Origin: Rickettsiales bacterium
Lineage (GTDB): Bacteria; Pseudomonadota; Alphaproteobacteria; Rickettsiales; UBA1997
Direction: 5' to 3'
Length of the DNA stretch: 11,720 nucleotides
NCBI GenBank assembly: GCA_028040005.1
Contig: JAOFKK010000028.1
Span: 1 to 11,720 of the forward strand
Below the pieces are notes generated by a model that was not told the DNA's origin, did no database searches, and worked only from the letters and a program-made list of their open reading frames with translations. The position numbers and the translations under genes are program-made. Of the stretch, positions 1 to 7,416 are shown piece after piece (position 1 is the first letter of the stretch; each line of letters starts with the position of its first letter).

Positions 1-32
1 GTCTAACGACAATATTTGATTTCAAGAGGGAG

Positions 33-53
33 TTTTAGAATGAGATTCTAAAA
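33..53. terminator. Hairpin downstream of rpmE, possible terminator
   Basis: A perfect 9-bp inverted repeat, TTTTAGAAT (33-41) and ATTCTAAAA (45-53), is separated by only GAG. It lies 6 bases past the rpmE stop codon, where a transcription end for the minus-strand atp-rpmE genes is expected. On the minus strand no T-run follows; on the plus strand TTTAATT follows. It is therefore a good RNA hairpin but an imperfect intrinsic terminator, and could also serve a gene left of the window. Confidence 0.45.
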
Positions 54-59
54 TTTAAT

Positions 60-281
60 TTAAAAGAATGAATCGAATTTAGAGAATTTCTTGTTTTTCT
101 CGCCAGTTGCTTTAATTATTAGTGTCTTATCTTCTCTCCAGGCGACATGTTTAAATGGATCTGTATCAAGAGTAAGGATATCACCTTCTTTACCCCAGTT
201 TGTTAATATTTCCATAGATTCACCATTAGTTAGTTTAACATTAATTTTATGTTGTTTTGGGTGTATATTTGCTTGTGCCAT
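60..281 (-). CDS. rpmE: 50S ribosomal protein L31 (Cys-free, Rickettsia-like)
   Basis: A 73-residue protein assigned to large-subunit ribosomal protein L31. The N-terminal IHP (residues 6-8) is the near-invariant start of L31, and DPFKHVAW (41-48) matches the D-x-x-KH-x-AW block I recall from Rickettsia L31. The C-terminal basic/aromatic stretch (KNKKFSKFDSFF, 62-73) parallels the family's F-N-K-R-F end. It contains no cysteine, so it is a zinc-independent form lacking the Cys ligands of classical L31. The start at 281 puts IHP at the usual distance from the N-terminus; no Shine-Dalgarno is present. It lies 60 bases downstream of atpF on the same strand, probably at the end of that transcript. 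The assignment rests on motif similarity because L31 is short and variable. Confidence 0.8.
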   Translation of the reverse strand: MAQANIHPKQHKINVKLTNGESMEILTNWGKEGDILTLDTDPFKHVAWREDKTLIIKATGEKNKKFSKFDSFF

Positions 282-341
282 CTTGTAAAATTTATTTAGT
301 TATATCAATTATTACTCCTATTAAAGAAGATTTTATTTAAT

Positions 342-827
342 TTAATGAATTTTGGCTGATAAATTATCAATTGAATCAATTATCAGATCCTCTTCCATTT
401 CAGATTTAAATTTTAAACTATCTTTTTCAATCGCTTCAACAGCAGATGTGATAATTTTACTTTTTAAATCTCTAATTAATTTTTCCTCCTCCTGTTTGAT
501 TCTATTTTGTACAGCAATTAGCTTCTTATCTATCTCCTCTTCAACTAACTTTTGAGATCTAATAATTAAAGATTGCGCCTCCTTATCAGCATCTAATAGT
601 AAATTTTTAGAAGATTTTATAGCATTCTTATATAGTTTTTCTGCATCAGATAATAATTTTTCTGATTCTTTTAAAGATTTTTCCGCCAAATCAACAGAAT
701 CAAATACTTCTTTTAATCTAGAATCAATTTTAGATAGAATAAAAGGCCATATAAATTTAATTGTCAAAATTAAAAATGACAAAAAAGAAAGTGATAACCA
801 AAATTTAGGATCTACAAATAAACTCAT
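342..827 (-). CDS. atpF: F0F1 ATP synthase subunit b
   Basis: Subunit b (161 aa) of the membrane F0 sector, forming with b' the peripheral stalk that holds F1 static against the rotating c-ring. One hydrophobic segment (about residues 9-30) is followed by a long charged, Lys/Glu/Asp/Ala/Leu-rich coiled-coil stretch to the end, the normal b architecture and length. Sequence identity of b subunits is always low, so the call rests on architecture plus position: directly behind c and b' genes in the usual alphaproteobacterial order. The ATG follows the atpF' stop after a single base, which suggests translational coupling. No Shine-Dalgarno is visible. Confidence 0.88.
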   Translation of the reverse strand: MSLFVDPKFWLSLSFLSFLILTIKFIWPFILSKIDSRLKEVFDSVDLAEKSLKESEKLLSDAEKLYKNAIKSSKNLLLDADKEAQSLIIRSQKLVEEEIDKKLIAVQNRIKQEEEKLIRDLKSKIITSAVEAIEKDSLKFKSEMEEDLIIDSIDNLSAKIH

Positions 828-828
828 A

Positions 829-1272
829 TTAATTAATTTTTTTTGATATCAAATTATTGGATATATTTTTAACCAATTTATCAATAGCATGATTAGAATT
901 ATTATCATAATCCTTCATAATATTATTGAGTAATAAACTTGAATTATCTTGTAACTTAACTATTTGATCTTGATTCTTTTTAATAAAATCCGACCTTTTT
1001 TTATTAGACTTTAATTTTGCATTAGCAATTATCTGAGAATATTGCAAGACTGAGTCATTACGAACAGACTCAATCTTTTCATTAATTTTTGCTAATTTTT
1101 GATTTAATTTTTCAGCATCTAATCTTAATTGCTCAATTTTATCCGATCTATCATCAATAATTTTTGACATTTTTGGCATAAACATCCTTTTTGTCAAAAA
1201 ATAAATTATCGTAAAACAGATGGCAAGCCAAAATATTTGTGATGAAAAATAAGTTATATCAAATTGTGGCAT
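829..1272 (-). CDS. atpF': F0F1 ATP synthase subunit b'
   Basis: Subunit b' (147 aa; also named atpX or atpG in some genomes), the second, diverged stator subunit found in alphaproteobacteria and photosynthetic lineages. The N-terminus MPQFD followed by FSSQIFWL (residues 9-16) is the characteristic b' signature leading into the single transmembrane helix (about 10-27). FMPKMSKIIDDR (31-42) matches the family's post-membrane P-x-(I/M)-x-x-I-(L/I)-(D/E)-x-R pattern. The rest is a charged coiled coil. It starts 11 bases after the atpE stop and ends one base before the atpF start, so the three genes form a tight operon. Confidence 0.92.
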   Translation of the reverse strand: MPQFDITYFSSQIFWLAICFTIIYFLTKRMFMPKMSKIIDDRSDKIEQLRLDAEKLNQKLAKINEKIESVRNDSVLQYSQIIANAKLKSNKKRSDFIKKNQDQIVKLQDNSSLLLNNIMKDYDNNSNHAIDKLVKNISNNLISKKIN

Positions 1273-1283
1273 GATATATTAAA

Positions 1284-1508
1284 CTATGAGAATAAAATTA
1301 AGAAAGCTAATAATACAGCAAAAATACCCATAGCTTCAGCTAAACCAACAGCAATATAAATATATTTTTCAATTTTAGGAGCAGCAGATGGGTTGCGAGA
1401 AATTGCATTAAAAAAACCTGAAAAAATATTACCTATTGCAAGAGCAGCACCAAGCATAGCAATTGTACATAGACCAACACCAATATATTTTAAAACTTCT
1501 AATTCCAT
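1284..1508 (-). CDS. atpE: F0F1 ATP synthase subunit c
   Basis: Proteolipid subunit c (74 aa), the rotor-ring protein that carries protons through F0. It has two hydrophobic helices (about residues 9-33 and 49-73) joined by the polar loop RNPSA (38-42), whose Arg-Asn-Pro contacts the F1 stalk. The essential proton-binding carboxylate is E58, in GLAEAMGIF. No Na+-binding signature is apparent, so proton use is likely. Length and sequence closely fit Rickettsia-type c subunits. The stop is TAG, the only TAG among the genes here. A promoter-like pair lies about 55-85 bases upstream. The usual upstream neighbour atpB (subunit a) is not here; a glycosyltransferase gene takes that place. Confidence 0.96.
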   Translation of the reverse strand: MELEVLKYIGVGLCTIAMLGAALAIGNIFSGFFNAISRNPSAAPKIEKYIYIAVGLAEAMGIFAVLLAFLILFS

Positions 1509-1536
1509 TATTTATTTAAGTTAAATTATTAAAATC

Positions 1537-1553
1537 TAGAAAATCATTTTCTA
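1537..1553. repeat. Perfect 8+1+8 palindrome in the atpE leader
   Basis: TAGAAAAT and ATTTTCTA flank a single C. The element sits between the predicted atpE -10 box and the atpE start codon, beginning a few bases after the expected transcription start. It could be an operator for a dimeric regulator or simply an AT-rich chance palindrome; the sequence alone does not decide. Confidence 0.35.
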
Positions 1554-1562
1554 TCTAAACAA

Positions 1563-1591
1563 AATATAATTATTACAACTATAATTTACAA
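1563..1591 (-). promoter_or_regulatory. Sigma-70-type promoter for atpE-atpF'-atpF(-rpmE)
   Basis: Read on the minus strand, TTGTAA (1591-1586) and TATATT (1568-1563) are separated by exactly 17 bases, matching the consensus at four of six and five of six positions. The predicted start of transcription is near 1556, giving a leader of about 48 bases before atpE. This would uncouple the ATP synthase genes from the upstream glycosyltransferase gene. AT-rich DNA yields chance matches, so confidence is moderate. Confidence 0.55.
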
Positions 1592-1607
1592 GATGAAAAA
1601 TAATTTT

Positions 1608-2384
1608 TTACAATTTATTAAATTTTTCTCTTATCTTAATTAATTTTAAAAATCGAGAAAAGCTAAATATAGCGCTATAATAAACACCACTAAAGCCATA
1701 TATAAAATACCTTCTAATAAAATAAGCTTTAAAAAAAGATATAATAATAGTTAGGAATATTTTAATATGAGATGGGCATTTATTTTTATTAAAATTATCT
1801 TCAGCTTGCAAATTAGAATAAAAATTAATTTTATCAACCCAATGAGCAACTGATTTAAATGATTTATGCTCAATAATATTATGTAATTGCCCTATTTTAC
1901 CTTTATAATTATCTTTTATAATAACAGAATCATGAATTGAACTATTTTTAAACCCAGCCTTATCAACATTGTAAAGCCTTAATTGATTATAATAATAGGC
2001 TAATTTTTTTGGCTTTTTTTCACAAAAAAACTTATTAACAATCTTAATTCTAAATCCTGCAAAATCCTTATATTCATTTGAGTGGAATATTTTTTTAATT
2101 TCATCAGCTAATTCATTCGTAATTTCTTCATCAGCATCAATATTTAAAATCCATTTATTTTTACACTTACTTTCACCAAATATTTTTTGCTGACCATATC
2201 CTTGCCATTTATTAAATATAACTTCAACATCAAGAGATTCTGCTAATTGCACAGTGTTATCATCACTTCCTGAGTCAATTATTATAATATCACCAGTTAT
2301 TTTTTTAGCCTTAAGGATTATATTTTCAATTCTATCACCTTCATTTTTGGTGATTATAAAAATAGAGATTGGCAATTTTGACAT
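1608..2384 (-). CDS. Family 2 glycosyltransferase, WaaE/KdtX-like
   Basis: A 258-residue GT-A fold glycosyltransferase of family GT2, probably acting at the inner membrane on lipopolysaccharide core or another surface glycan. The N-terminal ISIFIITKNE (6-15) is the nucleotide-sugar binding start typical of this group. DSGSDDNT (37-44) is the second conserved block, and DADEE (83-87) holds the D-x-D metal-binding motif. WQGYGQQK (60-67) matches the W-x-GYG-x-QK block of LPS-core WaaE/KdtX-like enzymes. The C-terminal region (about 208-245) is hydrophobic and basic, consistent with membrane association. The donor and acceptor cannot be read from sequence. It lies 99 bases upstream of atpE on the same strand but is functionally unrelated. 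No Shine-Dalgarno is visible. Confidence 0.88.
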   Translation of the reverse strand: MSKLPISIFIITKNEGDRIENIILKAKKITGDIIIIDSGSDDNTVQLAESLDVEVIFNKWQGYGQQKIFGESKCKNKWILNIDADEEITNELADEIKKIFHSNEYKDFAGFRIKIVNKFFCEKKPKKLAYYYNQLRLYNVDKAGFKNSSIHDSVIIKDNYKGKIGQLHNIIEHKSFKSVAHWVDKINFYSNLQAEDNFNKNKCPSHIKIFLTIIISFFKAYFIRRYFIYGFSGVYYSAIFSFSRFLKLIKIREKFNKL

Positions 2385-2516
2385 TTCTGGTTGTAAAATT
2401 AATTTAAATGATAAATATTGTAACCTTAATTCTTAGAGATATTGAAAAACTAAAAATATTTTCTAAAATTACAATAATTACAGCTTAGCATGGTCAACAT
2501 TATTGGTTATATCATG

Positions 2517-2540
2517 CAAAAGCAGCTTCCTTGGCTTTTG
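2517..2540. repeat. Inverted repeat between the glycosyltransferase and dsbA genes
   Basis: CAAAAGC (2517-2523) and GCTTTTG (2534-2540) form a perfect 7-bp stem with a 10-base loop. A second, weaker pair, GCATG near 2488 and CATGC (2513-2517), lies directly before it. The element is in the 229-base divergent spacer. TTGACA (2538-2543) overlaps its right arm and is a perfect -35 hexamer, but I see no well-placed -10 box after it, so a dsbA promoter is only suggested. Confidence 0.3.
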
Positions 2541-2613
2541 ACAATGTTATTTAAAATAATCAAGTAGCATATCAAATACTATCAAGATAAGTAATTTAAT
2601 TAAAATATCAAAA

Positions 2614-3327
2614 ATGATAAAAAGAACAACAAATACCAAAAGAAACATTATAATATCGGTAATAGCAATTGCAATAATAATAATTGCGATATTCATATTC
2701 AATAATCAAAATCAAGAACCCGAGCAACAAAAAATAGAAAATTCTAAAAATACAGGAAAATTAATCGACCAATCTAATGAATTTTTATCAATCTTAAAAA
2801 CAGATCATGTTTTAGGTAAAAAAGATGCTCCTGTAACAATTATTGAATATGCATCAATGTCTTGTCCACATTGTGCTGAATTTTATGCTAATGGTTTTGA
2901 TAATTTGAAAGATTATATCGATTCCGGAGAGGTATTATTTATTTATCGCGACCTTCCTTTAAATGGCCCCGCCCTTGCAGGAGCTGTTGCAGCAGAATGT
3001 TATTACAATAAAATACAACAAGATTATAAATATCATAATTTTGTAAAAAATCTTTTCAAACATCAGGAAAAGTGGGCTTTTATGCCAGATTTTATTGATA
3101 AATTAAAAGAAATATCAGTAATACAAGGTATTTCTGATGCTGAATTATCAAAATGCCTTGAAGATAAGGATCTACAAAAATCTATCATTTCAAGAGCGCA
3201 AAATGCTAGCAAATCTCTTAATATTAAGGCAACCCCAACATTTATTGTTAATGGTGAAATTGTAAGTGGTTATAAGGGTTGGGATATTTTAGCAGAAGTA
3301 ATTAACAGAAAATTAGATATGCAGTAA
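2614..3327 (+). CDS. DsbA-family thiol:disulfide oxidoreductase, membrane-anchored
   Basis: A 237-residue thioredoxin-fold protein of the DsbA/Com1-like family, expected to form or rearrange disulfide bonds in envelope proteins on the periplasmic side. A basic N-terminus (KRTTNTKR) precedes one strongly hydrophobic segment (11-29), which acts as an uncleaved anchor or signal peptide; there is no lipobox cysteine. The catalytic C84-P85-H86-C87 motif is the classical DsbA active site. T207-P208 in ATPTFIVNG is the cis-proline loop opposite it. The domain between is largely helical, as in DsbA. A further cysteine pair, in AECYY and SKCLED, lies outside the active site. It ends 47 bases before topA on the same strand, so co-transcription is possible. 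No Shine-Dalgarno is seen. A specific gene symbol is not given because Rickettsiales carry several such paralogues. Confidence 0.92.
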   Translation: MIKRTTNTKRNIIISVIAIAIIIIAIFIFNNQNQEPEQQKIENSKNTGKLIDQSNEFLSILKTDHVLGKKDAPVTIIEYASMSCPHCAEFYANGFDNLKDYIDSGEVLFIYRDLPLNGPALAGAVAAECYYNKIQQDYKYHNFVKNLFKHQEKWAFMPDFIDKLKEISVIQGISDAELSKCLEDKDLQKSIISRAQNASKSLNIKATPTFIVNGEIVSGYKGWDILAEVINRKLDMQ

Positions 3328-3374
3328 AATCAATCTATATCAAATTACTTATTTGCAATATATTATAGCAATTT

Positions 3375-5792
3375 ATGAAAAATTTACTTATTGTAGAATC
3401 CCCGGCAAAAGCTAAAACAATTGGCAAATATCTTGGTTCTGATTATGTGGTATTAGCATCTTTTGGTCATGTGCGTGACCTACCTAGCAAGAATGGGTCA
3501 GTTGATCCTAAGAATAATTTTGCTATGAATTATCAAATTGCCGATGCTGCCAAAAAACATATTAGTCAAATTGCTAAAATTGCTAAAAATTGTGAAAAAA
3601 TAATATTAGCTCCCGATCCAGATCGCGAAGGTGAATCAATTGCTTGGCATGTTTTGGAAGTCCTTAAAGAAAAGAAAGCTTTAAAAAAAACAACTCAAAT
3701 TCAAAGAGTTGTTTTTAACACAATTACCAAAAAATCTATCTTAGAAGCTATTAAAAATCCTCGCGATATTGATAATGACTTAGTTGATGCACAGCAGGCA
3801 AGAAGGGCTTTAGATTATCTTTTTGGCTTTACCCTATCACCTGTTTTATGGCGTAAATTACCAGGCAGTCGATCTGCTGGTCGTGTGCAATCTGTCGCTT
3901 TGCGCGTTATTTGCGATCGTGAAACTGAAATTGAATTATTTAAATCACAAGAATATTGGGATGTAAAGGTTGATTTAGGCAAAGAAAAGGAAACCTTTAT
4001 AGCCGCCCTAACCCATATTGGTGATCAAAAATTAGATAAGTTTTTTATTCAAAATGAAGAAAAGGCTCTAAATATTGCCAAAAATCTTGAAGATAAAAAT
4101 TACAAGGTTGACTCAATTATTCGTAAAAATACCAGAAGAAAACCATATCCACCTTTTATTACCTCCTCATTACAGCAAGAAGCATCTCGTAAATTAGGAT
4201 TTTCGACCAAGAGAACCATGCAAATTGCACAAAAATTATATGAAGGCGTGGCAATTAATGGTGAAGTTGAGGGTTTGATTACCTATATGAGAACTGATGG
4301 TGTTTATGTTGATCCTGAAGCAATATCTAAAGCTCGTAACTATATTAAATCAAAATATGGCGAACAATATATGCCAGAAAAACCTATAAATTATCAACAA
4401 AAATCTAAAAATACACAAGAAGCCCATGAGGCAATTAGACCAGTAAATCCTCAATATGCACCAAAAGATATTGAAAGATTTTTAGATGTTGATCAATTTA
4501 AATTATATAATCTTATTTGGAAGAGAATGATTGCCAGCCAAATGTCCGATGTAATTATGGATCAATTAACAGCAATTATTATTACAAACCCAGATTATGG
4601 TAAGTTAAAAACTACAGGATCAGTCATTAAATTTGATGGTTTTTATGTTCTTTATAATGAAGATAAGGATGATGAAGAGGAGGAGGAAAATAACAAAAAA
4701 TTACCTAATTTACTTGAAAATGATCAATTAAAATTCCTTAAAGTTCTACCAAAACAACATTTTACCGAACCTCCACCAAGATATTCTGAGGCTAGTTTGG
4801 TTAAAAAAATGGAAGAATTAGGAATAGGACGCCCTTCTACTTATTCGGCAATTATTTCGGTTTTACAAGATAGAAAATATGTTAAATTAGAAAAAAAACG
4901 CTTTTTACCAGAACAGAGAGGAAGAATCGTAACCACTTTCTTAAAAGATTTCTTTCCGCAATATGTAGCTTATGATTACACTTCTGATTTAGAAGGTGAG
5001 CTGGACGTAATTGCTGGAGGTAAATTAAATTGGCAAAAATTCCTTGATAATTTTTGGCAAAAATTCCATAAAAATACTGATTTAATTTTAGAAAAGCCGA
5101 TTCCAGAAATTCTAGATAAACTTACAGAATCTATGGGGCCAACTATTTTTGGTTTTGATGATCAGGGGGAATTAAAAAATAACTGCCCATCATGCAAGGA
5201 TGGTAAATTAGGTGTTAAAATTGGTAAATTCGGCGTCTTTATTGCTTGCTCTAACTATCCAGAATGTAAGCATAATGAACAAATTGTTAAGAATGATTCC
5301 GATGAGGCAGCACAATTTGGAGGGCCGATGTTTGAGCCAAAATCACTTGGTAAATCTGAAGAATTTAAAGGCGAGGTTTTTATCAAAAAAGGTCCTTATG
5401 GCTTTTATCTTGAATTAGTGAAGGATGAATCACTAATGACCCATGAGGAAAAATTCACCAAAACTGGCAAAAAAAGAGTGATCAAACCTAAAAGATCTAC
5501 AATTCCAAAAGATATTAATGTTGATGATGTCGATATCAATCTAGCAAAAAAATTATTAACTTTACCAAGAATAATTGGTATAAATCCAGAAACCAACCTT
5601 GAAATTAAAGCAAGTATTGGTCCTTTTGGCCCATATCTATTACATGATGGTGTTTATATATCCGTCAAAGAAGATAATATTTTAGATATTGACCTATCTC
5701 GATCTTTAATTGTTTTAAAAGAAGGTTTGGAAAAAAAGAAAAACAGCAAAGGAAGAGGATTTAGAAAAAAAACTACTAAAAAGAAAAAATAA
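3375..5792 (+). CDS. topA: DNA topoisomerase I (type IA)
   Basis: Relaxes negative supercoils by cutting and passing one DNA strand through a 5'-phosphotyrosine bond. At 805 aa it is complete. The Toprim domain begins LLIVESPAKAKTI with catalytic E8, and DPDREGE (81-87) holds the metal-binding acidic residues. The active-site Tyr is Y304 in ITYMRTDG. SAGRVQSVALR (167-177) and QEAHEAIRP are further family blocks. An acidic insertion (429-438, mostly Asp/Glu) lies before the last part of the core. Only one four-cysteine zinc-ribbon is visible (C604, C607, C625, C631), against three in E. coli. It is followed by two Topo I C-terminal repeat units, GEVFIKKGPYGFYLEL and the one containing IGPFGPYLLHDG. 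The Lys-rich tail probably contacts DNA. No Shine-Dalgarno precedes the ATG. Confidence 0.97.
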   Translation: MKNLLIVESPAKAKTIGKYLGSDYVVLASFGHVRDLPSKNGSVDPKNNFAMNYQIADAAKKHISQIAKIAKNCEKIILAPDPDREGESIAWHVLEVLKEKKALKKTTQIQRVVFNTITKKSILEAIKNPRDIDNDLVDAQQARRALDYLFGFTLSPVLWRKLPGSRSAGRVQSVALRVICDRETEIELFKSQEYWDVKVDLGKEKETFIAALTHIGDQKLDKFFIQNEEKALNIAKNLEDKNYKVDSIIRKNTRRKPYPPFITSSLQQEASRKLGFSTKRTMQIAQKLYEGVAINGEVEGLITYMRTDGVYVDPEAISKARNYIKSKYGEQYMPEKPINYQQKSKNTQEAHEAIRPVNPQYAPKDIERFLDVDQFKLYNLIWKRMIASQMSDVIMDQLTAIIITNPDYGKLKTTGSVIKFDGFYVLYNEDKDDEEEEENNKKLPNLLENDQLKFLKVLPKQHFTEPPPRYSEASLVKKMEELGIGRPSTYSAIISVLQDRKYVKLEKKRFLPEQRGRIVTTFLKDFFPQYVAYDYTSDLEGELDVIAGGKLNWQKFLDNFWQKFHKNTDLILEKPIPEILDKLTESMGPTIFGFDDQGELKNNCPSCKDGKLGVKIGKFGVFIACSNYPECKHNEQIVKNDSDEAAQFGGPMFEPKSLGKSEEFKGEVFIKKGPYGFYLELVKDESLMTHEEKFTKTGKKRVIKPKRSTIPKDINVDDVDINLAKKLLTLPRIIGINPETNLEIKASIGPFGPYLLHDGVYISVKEDNILDIDLSRSLIVLKEGLEKKKNSKGRGFRKKTTKKKK

Positions 5793-5842
5793 ATTCACGC
5801 AGCAATAAGGGTAAATTTAAGACTCTAAATATTGATAAAGAT

Positions 5843-5901
5843 GACTTTAAAGAAAAAATTCTAATACATCACTTGGTACATAAATCTCTTTCCTTAAAGT
5901 C
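5843..5901. repeat. Imperfect inverted repeat in the topA-pyrC spacer
   Basis: Arms at 5843-5855 (GACTTTAAAGAAA) and 5889-5901 (TTTCCTTAAAGTC) pair over 13 positions with one mismatch that becomes a wobble pair in RNA, around a 33-base loop. It lies in the 235-base spacer after topA, inside a stretch that is also open for 58 codons in another frame. I do not recognise it as a known palindromic element family. Confidence 0.4.
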
Positions 5902-5951
5902 AGATATAACAGGAGATGGTGGCATAAATTTATTTTCTACTTCTATTTTTG

Positions 5952-5977
5952 AATGATACCAATTATCATTGTTTTTT
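5952..5977 (+). terminator. Intrinsic terminator after topA
   Basis: A perfect 7-bp stem, AATGATA (5952-5958) and TATCATT (5964-5970), closes a 5-base loop and is followed after one G by six T residues. This is the only hairpin-plus-T-run in the window. The stem is AT-rich and therefore weak, but orientation and position fit the end of the topA transcript. Its T-run is shared with the predicted pyrC -35 box. Confidence 0.5.
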
Positions 5978-5997
5978 AAGCATTAAAATATTAATAT
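5969..5997 (+). promoter_or_regulatory. Promoter for pyrC
   Basis: TTGTTT (5969-5974) and TAATAT (5992-5997) are separated by 17 bases. Transcription would start near 6004, leaving a short leader of about 24 bases before the pyrC ATG. The placement immediately after the topA terminator supports pyrC being its own unit. Support is consensus match only. Confidence 0.45.
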
Positions 5998-6027
5998 TTA
6001 TTAATCATATAATTAAAAAAATCATAA

Positions 6028-7359
6028 ATGGCTAATTTCTCTCTTCCTTTTGCAAAAAAAATCAATCAATTTGAATCTAAATTATATATTAATGCAAGAA
6101 TATTAGATCCAGAATCTGGATTTGATGAAATTGGCTATCTTTTAACCAAAGGTGATAAAATTGCTGATTTTAAAGCGGGAGATCCCAATTTGGACAATAT
6201 CTCTTGTGATGAAGTTATTGATTGTCAAAACCATCTTTTATGCCCAGCATTAATTGATATTCAAGTACATTTTCGTGACCCAGGCCAAACCCATAAAGAA
6301 GATCTTAATAGTGGCAGTAAATCAGCAGTTGCTGGCGGTATCGCAACTGTTGTTTGTCAACCAAATACCTCTCCCGTTCTTGATTCACCAAAAATTTTAA
6401 AAGATCTTTTTGCAAGATCTAAAAAGAATGCCTATTGTAATGTTCAAACTTACGCGGCCATTACAAAGAATATGGCAGGCAAAGAAATGACGGATCTTAA
6501 AAAACTTAAAGATGCTGGTGCTATTGGATTTACTGATGATGGTTTACCAGTTATGAATGCTCATTTAATGCGCTTAGCTATGGAATTTTCTGCCAAGGAA
6601 AATGTTCCAATTGCACAACATGCTGAAGATCTTAATCTTAGTAATAAGGGCTGCATGAATGAGGGAGATGTTTCTAAAAAATTAAAAGTTAATGGCATTC
6701 CCAATATCTCAGAATCAGTTATTGTTGCTCGTGACTTACATATTTTAGAAAAAACAGGTGGACATTATCACCTTTTGCATATTTCCACCAAAGAAGCTTT
6801 AGAAGAAATTAGACGCGCTAAAAAGAAAGGCCTCAATGCTACTGTAGAAATTTGCCCACATCATTTTGCCTTAACAGATGAAGCGGTTCTAAAACAGGGC
6901 ACAAATGCCAAGATGAATCCACCACTTCGAAGCGAAAAAGATCGTCAATTAATGTTAGAAGCCTTAGCAGATGGTACAATTGATGCAATCACTACAGATC
7001 ACGCTCCCCATGATTTAGAGTCAAAAAATAAACCCCTTCCCGAAGCAGCATTTGGAATTGTTGGGGTTGAAACATTATTACCCCTATCATTAGAATTATA
7101 TCATAATAAATTACTATCTTTGCGCGACTTATTGGCCAAAATGACCTATAAGCCAGCTGATATTATTAATATTAATCGCGGTCGTATTAAAAAAGATGCC
7201 ATAGCTGATTTAGTATTAATCGATTTAAATCAAGAATGGGTCATTAATAATGAAAATTTCTACAGTAAATCAAAAAATTCACCCTTCAATGGTAGAAAAG
7301 TCAAAGGCAAGGCTTTAAAAACAATAATTAGTGGTCAAATTTCTTATGATTGTCAATAA
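6028..7359 (+). CDS. pyrC: Dihydroorotase, class I
   Basis: Catalyses the reversible cyclisation of N-carbamoyl-L-aspartate to L-dihydroorotate, the third step of UMP synthesis, in the cytoplasm. At 443 aa with an amidohydrolase (TIM-barrel) layout it is a class I enzyme. Visible motifs are the metal/substrate block IDIQVHFRDPGQTHKED (76-92), GFTDDG (167-172), QHAED (197-201), LLHIST (249-254), CPHHF (276-280), N297 in MNPPLR, and TTDHAPH (322-328) with catalytic D324. The short C-terminal beta domain contains ADLVLIDL and SPFNGRKVKG. The first histidine of the usual HxH metal pair is Gln (Q79); H81 is kept. I recall Q-x-H as a recurring variant in some dihydroorotase subfamilies, so activity is probable but metal geometry may differ. 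It has its own predicted promoter and no Shine-Dalgarno. Confidence 0.93.
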   Translation: MANFSLPFAKKINQFESKLYINARILDPESGFDEIGYLLTKGDKIADFKAGDPNLDNISCDEVIDCQNHLLCPALIDIQVHFRDPGQTHKEDLNSGSKSAVAGGIATVVCQPNTSPVLDSPKILKDLFARSKKNAYCNVQTYAAITKNMAGKEMTDLKKLKDAGAIGFTDDGLPVMNAHLMRLAMEFSAKENVPIAQHAEDLNLSNKGCMNEGDVSKKLKVNGIPNISESVIVARDLHILEKTGGHYHLLHISTKEALEEIRRAKKKGLNATVEICPHHFALTDEAVLKQGTNAKMNPPLRSEKDRQLMLEALADGTIDAITTDHAPHDLESKNKPLPEAAFGIVGVETLLPLSLELYHNKLLSLRDLLAKMTYKPADIININRGRIKKDAIADLVLIDLNQEWVINNENFYSKSKNSPFNGRKVKGKALKTIISGQISYDCQ

Positions 7360-7376
7360 ATTATTAAAATAACCAT

Positions 7377-7404
7377 TTGTCTTTTTAATTTTAAAATTTA
7401 TAAT
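7377..7404 (+). promoter_or_regulatory. Promoter for tRNA-Gly
   Basis: TTGTCT (7377-7382) and a perfect TATAAT (7399-7404) are 16 bases apart. The predicted start falls near 7411, about 6 bases before the tRNA 5' end, as expected for a tRNA gene with a minimal leader. This is the best promoter match in the window. Confidence 0.65.
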
Positions 7405-7416
7405 TGATTTCTTGTT

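Noticed and set aside
3328..3374. Strong promoter between dsbA-like gene and topA
   Set aside because: TATTAT at 3361-3366 is acceptable as a -10 box but no credible -35 box lies 16-18 bases upstream; co-transcription with the upstream gene is at least as likely.
5212..5418. Alternative frame inside topA
   Set aside because: It overlaps the zinc-ribbon and C-terminal repeat of TopA, which are clearly coding in the other frame.
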